A DNA stretch of 64,000 bases, taken from positions 1,488,001-1,552,000 of the forward strand of contig NZ_JAAAGB010000001.1 in NCBI RefSeq assembly GCF_010586825.1. Direction: 5' to 3'. Below are positions 24,665 through 34,772 of the stretch, piece after piece; the stretch's first letter is position 1; the number at the start of each line of letters is the position of its first letter. The notes beneath the pieces were generated by a model. The model was not told the DNA's origin. It was given only the letters and a program-made list of their open reading frames with translations, and did not search any database. Made by a program: the position numbers and the translations under genes. The DNA comes from Draconibacterium mangrovi. GTDB taxonomy: Bacteria > Bacteroidota > Bacteroidia > Bacteroidales > Prolixibacteraceae.

Positions 24665-25678
24665 CTAGCTACTCAGCTTCGCAATCTCATCCAGCCAATT
24701 TTTTTTCTCCTCATCTGCAAGGAAACTGGCTTTAAACGAATTGGCCGCGAGTTTTACGATATCTTCGTTTGAAAGATTAAGCGCCTCGGCAACAGCATGA
24801 AAATTGGCATTCATATAACCGCCAAAATACGCCGGATCGTCGGAGTTAACGGTAGCAACAATGTTATGATACAGAAGCTTTTTTAGCGGGTGATCAACCA
24901 AATCATTCACCACTTTCAGCTTCAGGTTCGACAGCGGACAAACGGTTAACGGCATTTCAATACGCGCCAGTTCATCCAGTAATTCGGGATCATCGATAGA
25001 ACGCACACCATGGTCGATACGCGCTACCTTTAGCATATTTATTGCATCCCAAACGTTTTGTGCAGGTCCTTCTTCGCCGGCATGAGCCACTGTCAGAAAT
25101 CCTTCGGACCGCACTATTTCAAACACCTTTTTAAACTTGGCCGGTGGATGACCTTTTTCGCTTGAATCGAGTCCATAAGCGGTGAATAATTCACCAAACT
25201 GCAACGATTCTTTAAAAGTCTTGATGGCATCCTCCTCACTCAGGTGACGCAAAAAATTTGGAATAAGGCGGTAAGTTATGCCCCATTCATTACGGGCATC
25301 GATACAGGCCTGTAAAATGCCGTTAATTACATTTTCAAACGGAACGCCGCGCTGTGTATGTGTTTGCGGATCGAAAAAGATTTCGGTATGTACCACCTTA
25401 TCTTCGTAGCACTTTTTCAGATAAGCTTTTGTGAGATCGTAGAAATCCCGCTCGTAAAGCAAAACATACGCACCTGCATAATAAAGATCCAAAAATTCCT
25501 GGAGGTTATTGAATTGATAGGCCGCATGCAGCTCATCAACTGATTTATATTTTAACCGAATATCATTCCTTTCGGCAATGGTAAACATCAGTTCCGGTTC
25601 AAAAGTGCCTTCTATGTGTACATGCAATTCGGCTTTAGGAATCGAATTTATCAGCTCAACTTGTTTTCTGTTACTCAT
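24665..25678 (-). CDS. Adenine deaminase type (adenosine deaminase family)
   Basis: This 337-aa metal-dependent TIM-barrel deaminase has the HxH metal site His19/His21 in [29 protein letters not shown] and NSDDPAYF. The residues after HIEG ([14 protein letters not shown]) and the [14 protein letters not shown] block resemble the Aah1-type adenine deaminases more than true adenosine deaminases, so adenine to hypoxanthine is the better guess for a salvage role. Most automatic annotation would call it adenosine deaminase (add). It is monocistronic, with a 120-bp gap and terminator separating it from the upstream oxidoreductase gene. Confidence 0.88.
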   Translation of the reverse strand: MSNRKQVELINSIPKAELHVHIEGTFEPELMFTIAERNDIRLKYKSVDELHAAYQFNNLQEFLDLYYAGAYVLLYERDFYDLTKAYLKKCYEDKVVHTEIFFDPQTHTQRGVPFENVINGILQACIDARNEWGITYRLIPNFLRHLSEEDAIKTFKESLQFGELFTAYGLDSSEKGHPPAKFKKVFEIVRSEGFLTVAHAGEEGPAQNVWDAINMLKVARIDHGVRSIDDPELLDELARIEMPLTVCPLSNLKLKVVNDLVDHPLKKLLYHNIVATVNSDDPAYFGGYMNANFHAVAEALNLSNEDIVKLAANSFKASFLADEEKKNWLDEIAKLSS

Positions 25679-25744
25679 GCTTTCAATCTTTATTCAAAGA
25701 TAAGGATACGGCACCTTATTAAGCAAATAGAAAATCGGATTCAT

Positions 25745-25777
25745 AAAAAAGCAGACCCGATATAAGCCTGCTTTTTC
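25745..25777 (-). terminator. Terminator of the Tat-type oxidoreductase gene
   Basis: AAAAAGCAG (25746-25754) pairs with CTGCTTTTT (25768-25776). Read on the minus strand the stem ends in a T-run just past the stop at 25800. Confidence 0.9.
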
Positions 25778-25799
25778 AAAATATCTGGTATTTGTCTTT

Positions 25800-27113
25800 T
25801 TATACTTTAGGTAACTCCCATGGTGCGCGGTAGGTTGGCACCAATAGTTCGTTAGCTGCATCGTTACCAATAAATTTGCTGTTATCGGCATCCCAGTAAA
25901 GACGCTGACCGGTTTTTAAAGCCAGGTTACCCAGATGGGCTACACGAGCGGTATTGGCAGCAATCCCAACATTACAGTTCGTATTCTGATCGCCATCTTT
26001 AATACAATCGATAAAGTTAGCCATGTGGTTGTTCAATCCCTGTCCATCGCCTTTTTTCAATTCTACGCGATCCATTTTGGGGTTTCTTCCACCTTCCGGA
26101 ATAACTTCCCATCCGTTACGGTCAACCACCAAAGTTCCGTTGTTACCAACAAAACCTACACCGTGGCTACGGCCGTAGTAACCACCATCGATTCCCAGGC
26201 CATGATCCCAAAGTAATGTATAGTCGTCGAATTCGTATAAAGCCTGCATGCTGTCAGGAGTTTCGCAAGCATCCTCAGGATAGGCGAATTTGCCACCCAT
26301 TGCCATGACCGATTTAGGCGCTTTGGCTTTCATTCCAAATAAACCGTAATCGATGATGTGTACTCCCCAGTCGGTCATTAATCCACCGGCATAATCCCAG
26401 AACCAGCGGAAATTAAAGTGAAAACGGTTCGGGTTAAACGGACGTGCTTTTGCCGGTCCTAACCACATATCGTAATCAACACCTTCAGGAACAGGTCCGT
26501 CGGGCATTACCGGAATTGATTTCATCCATCCCTGGTACGACCAGCAACGTACGGTACGAATTTTACCCAGCGCGCCGGTGTATACAAAATCAACCGCTTC
26601 TTTCCAGTGCTTATCGCTTCGCTGCCACTGCCCTACCTGGGCAATTGTTCCGTAACGTTTCCACGCACGTTCCATGATGTTGATTTCTTCGATGTAGTTT
26701 GCAAGCGGTTTTTCACAGTAAATGTGTTTTCCTTCCTGCGCCGCATAAACAAACGGCAAACAGTGCCAATGGTCGGGTGTACCAATAATGATCACATCAA
26801 TACCGGGTTCTTCCAGTAATTTTCTGAAATCCTTGAATCCTTTTGGTTTGGTTCCCTGAATCTTTTCAACGTCTGCAATACGCTGATTCAAAACGTTTTC
26901 ATCAACATCGCAAATGGCGCCACACTCGGTATTTTTTTGCTTTAAAAAGGCTTGCAAATCACTAAATCCCATTCCTTTTGCCCCAATCAAAGCACAAACC
27001 AGTTTATCGTTTGCTCCCGAGCACGATTCCATCGCTAAAGGCATTCCTGACGCAATCCCTACGCCAGCTGTTGCCATTGCCGATGTTTTGATAAAGTCTC
27101 TTCTATTAGTCAT
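25800..27113 (-). CDS. Secreted Gfo/Idh/MocA oxidoreductase (Tat signal)
   Basis: This 437-aa protein has a twin-arginine signal (NRRDFIK at residues 3-9, then a hydrophobic stretch), so it is exported folded with its cofactor. The Rossmann part (CALIGAKGMGFSDL..., VIIIGTPDHWHCLPFVYAAQEGKHIYCEKPLA) and the C-terminal sheet domain (GGLMTDWGVHIIDYGLFGM) are those of Gfo/Idh/MocA enzymes, which oxidise sugars or cyclitols. The EKPLA lysine and HIID histidine are present. It is upstream of adenine deaminase and downstream of an isomerase and a cytosolic relative. Confidence 0.92.
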   Translation of the reverse strand: MTNRRDFIKTSAMATAGVGIASGMPLAMESCSGANDKLVCALIGAKGMGFSDLQAFLKQKNTECGAICDVDENVLNQRIADVEKIQGTKPKGFKDFRKLLEEPGIDVIIIGTPDHWHCLPFVYAAQEGKHIYCEKPLANYIEEINIMERAWKRYGTIAQVGQWQRSDKHWKEAVDFVYTGALGKIRTVRCWSYQGWMKSIPVMPDGPVPEGVDYDMWLGPAKARPFNPNRFHFNFRWFWDYAGGLMTDWGVHIIDYGLFGMKAKAPKSVMAMGGKFAYPEDACETPDSMQALYEFDDYTLLWDHGLGIDGGYYGRSHGVGFVGNNGTLVVDRNGWEVIPEGGRNPKMDRVELKKGDGQGLNNHMANFIDCIKDGDQNTNCNVGIAANTARVAHLGNLALKTGQRLYWDADNSKFIGNDAANELLVPTYRAPWELPKV

Positions 27114-27417
27114 TTTATTTTTAGTTGGTATTAGAAAATAAATCTTAATTCATTTGTAATTCGTTCAGGAAGACCTTCCATCGCGTAACCGACCCCAAAT
27201 TTGTAGAATAATTTTAAGTTATCCATTTTTAATGCCGTTTTTTTGGCATGCATCGCACACTTATTAATGTATTTTACAACAGATTTTTTGGCCCGGATTA
27301 TAAATTCACTCTCCTTTTATTCAAACACTAGCTTAATATAGGCTTGTTTGTTCTACGTAATAGTTCGAAAAAAAGAAAGCCGGAAACAATTTGCTCCCGG
27401 CCTTACACGTCTTCTTT
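27114..27417. other. Intergenic region between sugar-cluster genes
   Basis: This 304-bp gap separates the Tat-exported oxidoreductase from the isomerase. It holds the isomerase terminator near its right edge and, presumably, the promoter of the oxidoreductase in the AT-rich stretch at 27114-27340. No small ORF or repeat was recognised. Confidence 0.5.
27366..27404 (-). terminator. Terminator of the isomerase gene
   Basis: GCCGG (27379-27383) pairs with CCGGC (27397-27401) around a 13-nt loop. Read leftward it is followed by a T-rich run, 17 bp past the stop at 27418. Confidence 0.75.
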
Positions 27418-28413
27418 TTATTCTTTTTGCATGGCATCGTCAAATGCTACATCCGATGGCGCAAAATCAATCTTTTTAACAAACTCACAGGCTTCTGCCG
27501 CCCCGGCTTCACGGTTCATCCCGCTATCTTCCCATTCTACGGAGAGCGGCCCGTTATAACCGATATCATTCAGCGCCCGGATAATGTTTTCGAACTCAAT
27601 TTTACCCCGTCCCAAACTGCGGAAATTCCAGTAACGACGGTTGTCACCAAATTCCATATGGCCACCAAAAACGCCCACTCCGGTTGGCACATCGCTCCAG
27701 TAAACATCTTTCATATGAACATGGAAAATACGATCGGCAAACTCGTAGATAAAACGCACATAATCAACATGCTGATAGCCAAAATGGCTGGGATCGTAGT
27801 TAAATCCAAATGCCGGATGATAATCCAATGCTTTTAGTGCCAGGTGTGCAGTGTGAATATCAAAAGCAATTTCGGTAGGATGTGCTTCTAACGCAAATTT
27901 TACTCCAAGGCTTTGGTACTCATCAAGAATCGGTTTCCAGCGCCGTGCAAAATCGGCATAACCTTCTTCAATCATTTCAGGTGATACCGGCGGAAACGAA
28001 TATAACATGTGCCAAATCGGGCTTCCGGTAAATCCAGCCACGGTATCCACTCCCAGTCGCTTGGCTACTTCGGCTGTTTTTACCATTTCTTCAGCTGCCC
28101 GCTGACGTACGCCCTCCGAATCGCCATCTCCCCAAACATGCGGGCTGGCTATACTTTTGTGCCGTTTATCAATCGGATCGCAAACACACTGGCCATCCAA
28201 ATGTGTTGAGATCGTATACAATTCGAGGTCGTATTTATTGAGTAATTCTCTTCTGTTGTCGCAGTACGCCTGATCGGCTTTTGCAACTTCCATGTGATCG
28301 CCCCAGGTACATAGTTCCAAACCATCGTAGCCAAATTGTTTTGCTTTCTGGCACATGGTTTCAATAGGCAAATCGGCCCATTGTCCGGTAAAAAGTGTTA
28401 CTGGTCTTGCCAT
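27418..28413 (-). CDS. Sugar phosphate isomerase/epimerase (AP endonuclease 2 fold)
   Basis: This 331-aa protein has the xylose isomerase-like TIM barrel: [51 protein letters not shown] and [10 protein letters not shown], with Glu/Asp/His metal ligands in the expected order. Members isomerise or epimerise keto-sugars or inosose. It lies between two Gfo/Idh/MocA oxidoreductase genes, all on the minus strand, so a shared sugar or polyol pathway is likely, with oxidation followed by isomerisation (inference). Confidence 0.9.
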   Translation of the reverse strand: MARPVTLFTGQWADLPIETMCQKAKQFGYDGLELCTWGDHMEVAKADQAYCDNRRELLNKYDLELYTISTHLDGQCVCDPIDKRHKSIASPHVWGDGDSEGVRQRAAEEMVKTAEVAKRLGVDTVAGFTGSPIWHMLYSFPPVSPEMIEEGYADFARRWKPILDEYQSLGVKFALEAHPTEIAFDIHTAHLALKALDYHPAFGFNYDPSHFGYQHVDYVRFIYEFADRIFHVHMKDVYWSDVPTGVGVFGGHMEFGDNRRYWNFRSLGRGKIEFENIIRALNDIGYNGPLSVEWEDSGMNREAGAAEACEFVKKIDFAPSDVAFDDAMQKE

Positions 28414-28495
28414 TATTGTTGTAGTTTTAAGTTCAGATTTTCATGTTATTTAATTGAGCAGGTGACTTGAAATCAGCTGCTCAATCGCTTCAAAA

Positions 28496-29668
28496 TTAAT
28501 CGATTGTTTCGCCAAATTTTACCCATTTCACCTCGTCGTTGTATCCGGCACTAACTACGGTATCGATAAACTGCATGCCGCGAATACCGTCTTCCACGCC
28601 CGGGAAATCCAGCATTTCGGGTGTAGGTTCTTCGCCGTTGGCTTTTGCACGAACGGTAAGTGCAAAATTGCGGTAGATATTGGCAAAAGCTTCCAGGTAA
28701 CCTTCAGGATGTCCGCCAGGTGTTCGTGTATTATGCAAGGCTGCCGGAGCATCCAAACTGGTTCCGGTTCTTAAGATCTGTACCGGTTGGTCGATCCATT
28801 TTAAAATTAAAGTATTGGGTTCGTGCTGGTTCCATTCCAGGCCACCTTTTTCGCCGTAAACCCTTATTTTAACTGCGTTTTCTTCGCCGGCTGCAACCTG
28901 ACTGGCCATAAGAACACCTTTGGCTCCGTTATCGAAACGCAACAAAGCAGCACCGTCATCGTCCAATAAACGATTAGGAACAAAAACATTAATTTCAGCA
29001 CAAAGCTCTGTAACTTTTAATCCTGTAATATATTCGGCCAACTGATGTGCGTGCGTTCCAATATCTCCCATACAACCGGCTTTCCCAGATTTTTTTGGGT
29101 CGGTACGCCAACTTGCCTGGGCATTTCCTGCATCTTCCACTTTTGATGAAAGCCACCCCTGCGGATATTCAACATATACTTTTCTGATTTTTCCCAAACG
29201 TCCTTCGGCAACCATATGTTTTGCCTGTTTTACAGCCGGGTAGCCCGAATAAGTATGCGTTAATGCAAAAGTTAAACCTGTTTTGTTGATTTGTTCTTTT
29301 AGTTGATATGCCTCATCCAAGGTAAAAGTTATCGGCTTATCAAGCACCACATTAAAACCATGTTCAAGCGCCATCATGGCCGGTGCAAAATGCACAAAAT
29401 TGGGTGTTACTATCGAAACAAAATCCATTCGTTCGCCTTCCGGAAGTTTGGCTTCCTTTTCAAACATTTCCTGATAGGTTTCATAGACTCTGTTTTCTGG
29501 CAAATAGTATAATTTTCCCGATTGTTTTGATATTTCAGGGTTTACACTAAAACAACCGCAAACAAGTTCAATTTGGTTGTCCATAAAAGCTGCCAACCGG
29601 TGTATTGCACCAATAAACGCGTCGGTGCCTCCACCAACCATTCCCATACGAAGTTTTCGATTCATCAT
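28496..29668 (-). CDS. Gfo/Idh/MocA oxidoreductase, cytoplasmic
   Basis: This 390-aa protein has no signal peptide, the Rossmann start LRMGMVGGGTDAFIGAIHR, FVSIVTPNFVHFAPAMMALEHGFNVVLDKPITF (the KP catalytic lysine) and GCMGDIGTHAHQLAEYITG (the catalytic histidine region). Family enzymes oxidise sugars or inositols with NAD(P). Start at MMNRK; the second Met is equally possible. It is first in the leftward unit with the isomerase (82-bp gap) and the Tat-exported relative, suggesting one oxidation step outside and one inside the membrane. Confidence 0.92.
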   Translation of the reverse strand: MMNRKLRMGMVGGGTDAFIGAIHRLAAFMDNQIELVCGCFSVNPEISKQSGKLYYLPENRVYETYQEMFEKEAKLPEGERMDFVSIVTPNFVHFAPAMMALEHGFNVVLDKPITFTLDEAYQLKEQINKTGLTFALTHTYSGYPAVKQAKHMVAEGRLGKIRKVYVEYPQGWLSSKVEDAGNAQASWRTDPKKSGKAGCMGDIGTHAHQLAEYITGLKVTELCAEINVFVPNRLLDDDGAALLRFDNGAKGVLMASQVAAGEENAVKIRVYGEKGGLEWNQHEPNTLILKWIDQPVQILRTGTSLDAPAALHNTRTPGGHPEGYLEAFANIYRNFALTVRAKANGEEPTPEMLDFPGVEDGIRGMQFIDTVVSAGYNDEVKWVKFGETID

Positions 29669-30095
29669 GATCTATTTAGTTTATATTGATTCAGTATTAT
29701 TTCATAAAATTAAGAACTCTTTTTAAGGAAGCAATAAAATACATCTACTTCTTTCTGTTCTATTCTGTTTACTTCCGGTACTCTATTGATAAATTTGGAG
29801 TACACGTATAAAATATCGTTATGAACTCCCAGTATAAGGATTCACAAAACACTGTCTTATACCTATTCGGATTGATTTATTTTACAAGACTCAAAAAGGT
29901 TGTATGAATGAACTACCCTGTCGCGGAGTAGACGGGTATCCACAAGTATGATGCTTCGCAATTGACCTCAGCGATCTGGTTATCAGACTACCGACAGGCA
30001 AGTTAACCCCATTAAATCCCAACGGCAGATCATTGGGATCAGCTCTACTTTATCATTTAAGGGCACTTTGTTTCTGAAATTAGCGTCTCACTGAA
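29669..30095. other. Gene-free region with one hairpin
   Basis: This 427-bp gap follows the TonB receptor gene on the minus strand. I see no ORF with coding features. A hairpin ATCCCAA (30016-30022) with TTGGGAT (30033-30039) lies near the receptor end and lacks a T-run. The AT-rich part at 29670-29880 should include the promoter of the oxidoreductase operon. Confidence 0.45.
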
Positions 30096-32477
30096 TTAAA
30101 ATTCAATAATAATTCCGATGGTTGGTAAAACGGTTCCCGACTTGCTTTCAATTTCATTCAGCACATAACGCGTTCCGTTGTCGGTTGTAAGGAAATTCCC
30201 GTTGGCATCTTCGGCACGAACTACAATATCGTTTTCCTGTGCCTGGAAATTGTAAAGGTTTTGAATATCGATGTAAAATTTAGCGGTGAGTTTTTCGAAA
30301 TAATAGGATTTATCTACACGAATATCAAGCTGATGAAAAGGGTCAAAGCGTTTGACATTAAGCTGCGTATAATCGTAATACGGTCCGCCTTGCAGGTTCC
30401 AGGCTTCCACCAGCGATGATTTTTCTATATCCCACGGCGTATAAGGCAAACCACCCACAAAACGCCAGCGTGCACCTACGCGCCAGTTGCGTTTCAGGTC
30501 TTTTGTGGTGGTGAGTGTAATCAGGTGCTTCGCGTCCCAGCTTGATGGAATATATGAACCTTCTCCGTCATTAAATTCACTACGCACCAAAGTGTACGAC
30601 AGGTTAAAATTAAATCCGTCGGTTGAATTAATACGCGCCTGAAACTCTGCTCCGTAAGCTCTTCCCTCCGATGTTGAAAGCACTTCTTCATCGCCAACCA
30701 CGCCATAATCGGCTCCCAGATTCGCCAGACTTACCTGGTCGTTCACCGAATACGGATATTGTGAATAACCTTTCCAGAATGCCTCGGCCGATAACTGCAC
30801 CGCTGGTCGGGGACGAAATTCCAAACCTCCAATAACATGATCCACTGCAATGTATTTCAGATTGTTGGCTTTATTTACCAAAACATCGTTCTGCTTGTAG
30901 CCCAGCGTTGTATAAGCCGGCAATTGGTAATAACGTCCGGTGTTAAAATTCAGGCTCCACTGATCTGTTAGAGTGTACGATGCTGAAAATCGCGGCGAGA
31001 ACTGATCCAGCAAGTTCTTCATGCTCGACGAGTAATTGTTCGCATCAGCGCGCACGCCCAGCGAAAGTGCCAAACGCTCGCTAAAAACCGACTTGCTGAT
31101 CTGTGCAAACAGTCCGTATTTCACGAGGTTAAGATCGGTGTTGTAACTCACATCAACCGGCTGGCCCTCGTAAAATCGGCGGAATTGCGAACTGTTTTTG
31201 TAACTCACAAAATCGAGATTGGCACCAAAATTCAGTTTAAAACCATCCATACGCGAAGTGTTCTCAAAACGAAACTTATTTTCCGCTTCTTGCGAATCGT
31301 AATCAAGAATTTTATTCTCATCCGAACTCTCGTCGTTATCAAGGTATTTGTAGGCGTTATTGTCTAAATGACTGCGACTTGCAACAAACGTCTGATAGCT
31401 GTTATCGCGATAATGTTTGTATACGGCACCCACCGTGTACGACCATTGTTTGTTCACCGGAATTTCGCTGAGAATATACTTTTGCTCGTCGTCGGGATCT
31501 TCAATATCTTCATTCAGTTCAAACAAATCATTGGCTCCCAAACCAATCAGGGTCAGCTCGTTCTTTTTATCAAAACGGGTGCGTACTTTAAACTGCATAT
31601 CGGTAAATGTGGGTAGAAACGGCAATTCCAGCGCGCTAAACAAAAACTGCAGATACGACTGACGTATTGAAACAACAAAGTTTGTCTTTTCTCCAATGGG
31701 GCCATCCAAAGTTGCTGCAATTTCCGATGCACCAAGCGTTCCATGAAAATTTAGTTTCTCCTCGTTCCCATCGATCTGGTAAAATTCCATCACACCGCTT
31801 AAAGCATTTCCACGGTTGGCCGGGAAAGCGCCGGAGTAATAATTGACCTCGCGAATAAAATCGGCATTTAAAATACCGACGGGACCTCCGGAAGCACCTT
31901 GCGTTGCAAAGTGGTTGATAAACGGCACCTCAACACCATCGAGGTAAAAACGACTTTCCGACGGGCCACCACCACGGATAATAATATCGTTTCGGAAAGC
32001 CGGCGTTGACTGCACCCCGGGGAACGACTGAATGATCTTTGAAATATCGCGGTTGGCACCGGGACTTTTTTCAATTTCGCCAATACCAATACTTCGCAAG
32101 GAAACCGGGCTCTCAATGGTTTTTCGGAATGGCGAAGCCGTAACTGTAACCTCATCCAGTTCTGATACCGCTTTTTGCAACAATATTTCTACAAAAGCAG
32201 TGCTCGAATTATTTACTTCTACCTCCGAAGAAATGGCCTTTTTATAGCCAACAAAACTGGCTTCGATACGAATAAAACCCGGGGTCAGGTTTCTAAACTC
32301 AAAATGACCTGTCTCGTCTGTTACTGTTCCGTTTGAAGTTCCCGAAACCAGCACATTTACAAAAGGTAAGGGCTCGTTACTAACTGCATCTACCACTTTT
32401 CCGGTAACTGCAGCGTTTTGTGCAAGTATGCATATTGGCAATCCAAATAAAAGCAAAATTAATCCGACTTTTCTCAT
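30096..32477 (-). CDS. TonB-dependent receptor with carboxypeptidase-like domain
   Basis: This 793-aa outer-membrane receptor has a signal peptide (about 1-19). A carboxypeptidase-regulatory-like domain (about 22-108, VTGKVVDAVSNEPLPFVNVLVSGTSNGTVTDETGHF) follows. A plug follows at about 115-230 (LDEVTVTASPF, IIIRGGGPSESRFYLDGVEVPF) and a barrel ends in Phe (IGIIIEF). No SusD gene is adjacent, so it is not a classic polysaccharide utilisation pair. Small-molecule or metal uptake is likely but the ligand cannot be told. It stands alone and is divergent from dtd. Confidence 0.92.
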   Translation of the reverse strand: MRKVGLILLLFGLPICILAQNAAVTGKVVDAVSNEPLPFVNVLVSGTSNGTVTDETGHFEFRNLTPGFIRIEASFVGYKKAISSEVEVNNSSTAFVEILLQKAVSELDEVTVTASPFRKTIESPVSLRSIGIGEIEKSPGANRDISKIIQSFPGVQSTPAFRNDIIIRGGGPSESRFYLDGVEVPFINHFATQGASGGPVGILNADFIREVNYYSGAFPANRGNALSGVMEFYQIDGNEEKLNFHGTLGASEIAATLDGPIGEKTNFVVSIRQSYLQFLFSALELPFLPTFTDMQFKVRTRFDKKNELTLIGLGANDLFELNEDIEDPDDEQKYILSEIPVNKQWSYTVGAVYKHYRDNSYQTFVASRSHLDNNAYKYLDNDESSDENKILDYDSQEAENKFRFENTSRMDGFKLNFGANLDFVSYKNSSQFRRFYEGQPVDVSYNTDLNLVKYGLFAQISKSVFSERLALSLGVRADANNYSSSMKNLLDQFSPRFSASYTLTDQWSLNFNTGRYYQLPAYTTLGYKQNDVLVNKANNLKYIAVDHVIGGLEFRPRPAVQLSAEAFWKGYSQYPYSVNDQVSLANLGADYGVVGDEEVLSTSEGRAYGAEFQARINSTDGFNFNLSYTLVRSEFNDGEGSYIPSSWDAKHLITLTTTKDLKRNWRVGARWRFVGGLPYTPWDIEKSSLVEAWNLQGGPYYDYTQLNVKRFDPFHQLDIRVDKSYYFEKLTAKFYIDIQNLYNFQAQENDIVVRAEDANGNFLTTDNGTRYVLNEIESKSGTVLPTIGIIIEF

Positions 32478-32583
32478 TGATTCTGTTTAATTTTTCCGTC
32501 AAAAAACCCAACAAAACTAATGAATAAAAGTTGAGAAAGGTTTATTGTTTTTATAAATTAGCCATCGAAAAATTGAAAAGCAA

Positions 32584-33039
32584 ATGCGTGTTGTCATTCA
32601 AAAAGTAAAAGAAGCTTCGGTAACGGTTGAAGGCGAAAAAATATCGGCCATAAAAAATGGTTTATTGATTCTGGTGGGAATAGAAAACGAGGATACACAG
32701 GAAGACATTGATTACCTGGTAAAAAAGTCGACACAGTTGCGGGTTTTCGACGATGAGAACGGTGTGATGAACCGCTCGGTTATGGATGTTGACGGCGATA
32801 TAATTGTGGTAAGCCAGTTTACGCTGCAGGCCAACACCAAAAAAGGCAACCGCCCATCGTACATCCGGGCTGCCAAACCCGATATTTCCATCCCGATGTA
32901 TGAAAAATTTGTGGCCGCCATGGAAACAGCTCTCGGCAAAAAAGTAGGAACCGGAAAATTCGGTGCTATGATGGATGTGGCGCTGATTAACGATGGGCCG
33001 GTAACCATTATTATCGACTCGAAACAAAAGGATTTTTAA
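32584..33039 (+). CDS. dtd: D-aminoacyl-tRNA deacylase
   Basis: This 151-aa enzyme hydrolyses D-amino acids, and glycine mischarged on tRNA-Ala, from tRNA. The active-site motifs SQFTLQA and NDGPVT (the family NxGPVT, with Asp here) are both present, and the length matches the family. It is 17 bp upstream of the MazG-like gene on the same strand; both are housekeeping quality-control enzymes and probably share a transcript. Confidence 0.96.
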   Translation: MRVVIQKVKEASVTVEGEKISAIKNGLLILVGIENEDTQEDIDYLVKKSTQLRVFDDENGVMNRSVMDVDGDIIVVSQFTLQANTKKGNRPSYIRAAKPDISIPMYEKFVAAMETALGKKVGTGKFGAMMDVALINDGPVTIIIDSKQKDF

Positions 33040-33056
33040 TCCCACATGAAAGCACT

Positions 33057-33395
33057 ATGAAAAACGAACTCACAATAACCGAAGCTCAAAAACAGGTTGA
33101 CGAATGGATTAAAACCGTTGGCGTGCGCTACTTCAGCGAACTGACGAATATGACAATTCTTACCGAAGAAGTTGGAGAACTGGCGCGCATTATGGCCCGG
33201 AAATACGGCGACCAGTCGTTTAAAAAATCGGATGAAGAATATAACCTGGCAGATGAGATGGCCGATGTACTTTGGGTGTTGATTTGTTTGGCCAATCAAA
33301 CCGGTGTTGATCTGAATGAGGCATTTCTGAAAAACATGGAGAAGAAAACGAATCGCGATGGCGACCGGCATAAAAACAATGATAAACTGAAATAA
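33057..33395 (+). CDS. MazG-like nucleotide pyrophosphohydrolase
   Basis: This 112-aa all-alpha NTP-PPase has the metal-binding EEVGELAR and DEMADVLWVLICLANQ helices (acidic ExxE and ExxD pattern) found in MazG-like enzymes. These hydrolyse non-canonical or stress nucleotides to monophosphate and pyrophosphate. Co-directional with dtd and very close to it. Substrate not determinable. Confidence 0.88.
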   Translation: MKNELTITEAQKQVDEWIKTVGVRYFSELTNMTILTEEVGELARIMARKYGDQSFKKSDEEYNLADEMADVLWVLICLANQTGVDLNEAFLKNMEKKTNRDGDRHKNNDKLK

Positions 33396-33640
33396 GCCTG
33401 TAAAACTGCACTTTTGTTATTTTGAAATCAAAATCCGTCCATCCGGATAAAATTTTAAGAAAAAACAGCAAAATCTTATTCAATTAAAAATATCAGAAAT
33501 TACCTGTACGTTATAAAACATTTACTACAAACGGGTTTCATGATTAATTTCCTACTTTCATTAAAGAAAAATCGCTTACTTTGCTAATGCAACAAAAGTT
33601 GCATATAGAATACATTACAAGCAGACTTAAAACGTAAACA

Positions 33641-34660
33641 ATGGAAAATCTCGATTGGAAAAACCTTGGGTTTGGATACCGCGATACCGACTATAATGTT
33701 CGTTGCTACTATCGCAACGGCAAGTGGGGAGAACTTGAAATCAGCTCATCAAACGTCATTAATATTCACATGTCGGCAACGGCATTGCATTATGGGCAGG
33801 AAGCTTTTGAAGGACTAAAAGCCTTTAAAGGAAAAGATGGCAAGGTCAGGGTCTTCCGCATGGATGAAAATGCCAAACGTATGCAAAATTCTGCCGATGG
33901 TATTCTGATGCAGAAACTTCCGGTTGAGAAATTTCAGGAAGCCGTTCGAATGGCTGTAAAAATGAATGAGCGCTTTGTTCCGCCTTATGAATCGGGTGCT
34001 GCGCTGTACATTCGTCCGTTGTTAATTGGTACCGGACCGCAAATTGGTGTTGCTCCGGCCGAAGAGTACCTGTTTATGGTATTCGTAATGCCTGTTGGTC
34101 CTTATTTCCCTGAAGGATTTAAACCGACCAACCTGGTAATTTACCGCGAATTCGACCGTGCTGCTCCGCAAGGAACAGGAAAATATAAAGTTGGAGGAAA
34201 CTATGCTGCCAGTATGTACGAAGGCAAAAAAGCCAAACAGAATGGTTTTTCGGCTGTGCTTTATCTCGACAGTAAAGAGAAAAAATACATCGACGAGTGC
34301 GGACCGGCTAACTTCTTTGGCATAAAAAACAATACTTACATTACGCCGGAATCGGCTTCTATTCTTCCATCGATCACTAACAAAAGCCTTATCGTTTTGG
34401 CCGAAGAAATGGGATTGAATGTTGAGCGCCGCAAAGTTCCGTACGAAGAACTGGCCGAGTTTGACGAAGTGGGAGCCTGCGGAACTGCTGCCGTAATTTC
34501 GCCAATTAAAGGTATTTACGACAACGACAACGACAAGTGGTTTAATTACGGCAACCAGGAAGAAGCCGGCGAATGGTCGACAAAATTATACAACAAACTT
34601 CGCGCTATTCAATACGGCGACGAGCCCGACACGCATGGTTGGGTGGAGATAATTGAGTAA
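33641..34660 (+). CDS. ilvE: Branched-chain amino acid aminotransferase
   Basis: This 339-aa PLP enzyme catalyses the last step of Leu, Ile and Val synthesis and the first step of their breakdown. The class IV fold is seen in ALHYGQEAFEGLKAF, the PLP lysine is Lys183 in KVGGNYAAS, and ECGPANFFGI and VGACGTAAVISPI are conserved. The length fits the larger bacterial/eukaryotic-type BCAT. A terminator at 34681 closes the unit before the sigma factor gene. Confidence 0.95.
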   Translation: MENLDWKNLGFGYRDTDYNVRCYYRNGKWGELEISSSNVINIHMSATALHYGQEAFEGLKAFKGKDGKVRVFRMDENAKRMQNSADGILMQKLPVEKFQEAVRMAVKMNERFVPPYESGAALYIRPLLIGTGPQIGVAPAEEYLFMVFVMPVGPYFPEGFKPTNLVIYREFDRAAPQGTGKYKVGGNYAASMYEGKKAKQNGFSAVLYLDSKEKKYIDECGPANFFGIKNNTYITPESASILPSITNKSLIVLAEEMGLNVERRKVPYEELAEFDEVGACGTAAVISPIKGIYDNDNDKWFNYGNQEEAGEWSTKLYNKLRAIQYGDEPDTHGWVEIIE

Positions 34661-34680
34661 AACAAAAACTCTATAAATGA

Positions 34681-34711
34681 AAAGCTTCGAAAAAATTCGG
34701 AGCTTTTTTTA
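34681..34711 (+). terminator. Terminator of ilvE
   Basis: AAAGCTTCGAA (34681-34691) pairs with TTCGGAGCTTT (34696-34706), one wobble, followed by T-rich sequence. It lies inside the longest ORF of the next gene, which supports that gene's later start at 34773. Confidence 0.9.
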
Positions 34712-34719
34712 TTTCTACT

Positions 34720-34744
34720 GTAACTATCCCGTAACTTGTCCGTC
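34720..34744 (+). promoter_or_regulatory. ECF-type promoter of the sigma factor operon
   Basis: GTAAC (34720-34724) and CGTC (34741-34744) are 16 bp apart, ending 28 bp before the ATG. CTGTAACT and the CCGTC flanks recur in front of the 36772 gene, so this sigma factor probably controls itself and that outer-membrane protein. Confidence 0.65.
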
Positions 34745-34772
34745 GTATTTTACGAACGAGGTTCAGAAACAA

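Noticed and set aside
34677-34772. Longer start of the ECF sigma gene
   Set aside because: It would cross the ilvE terminator and the ECF promoter; the shorter start fits family length.
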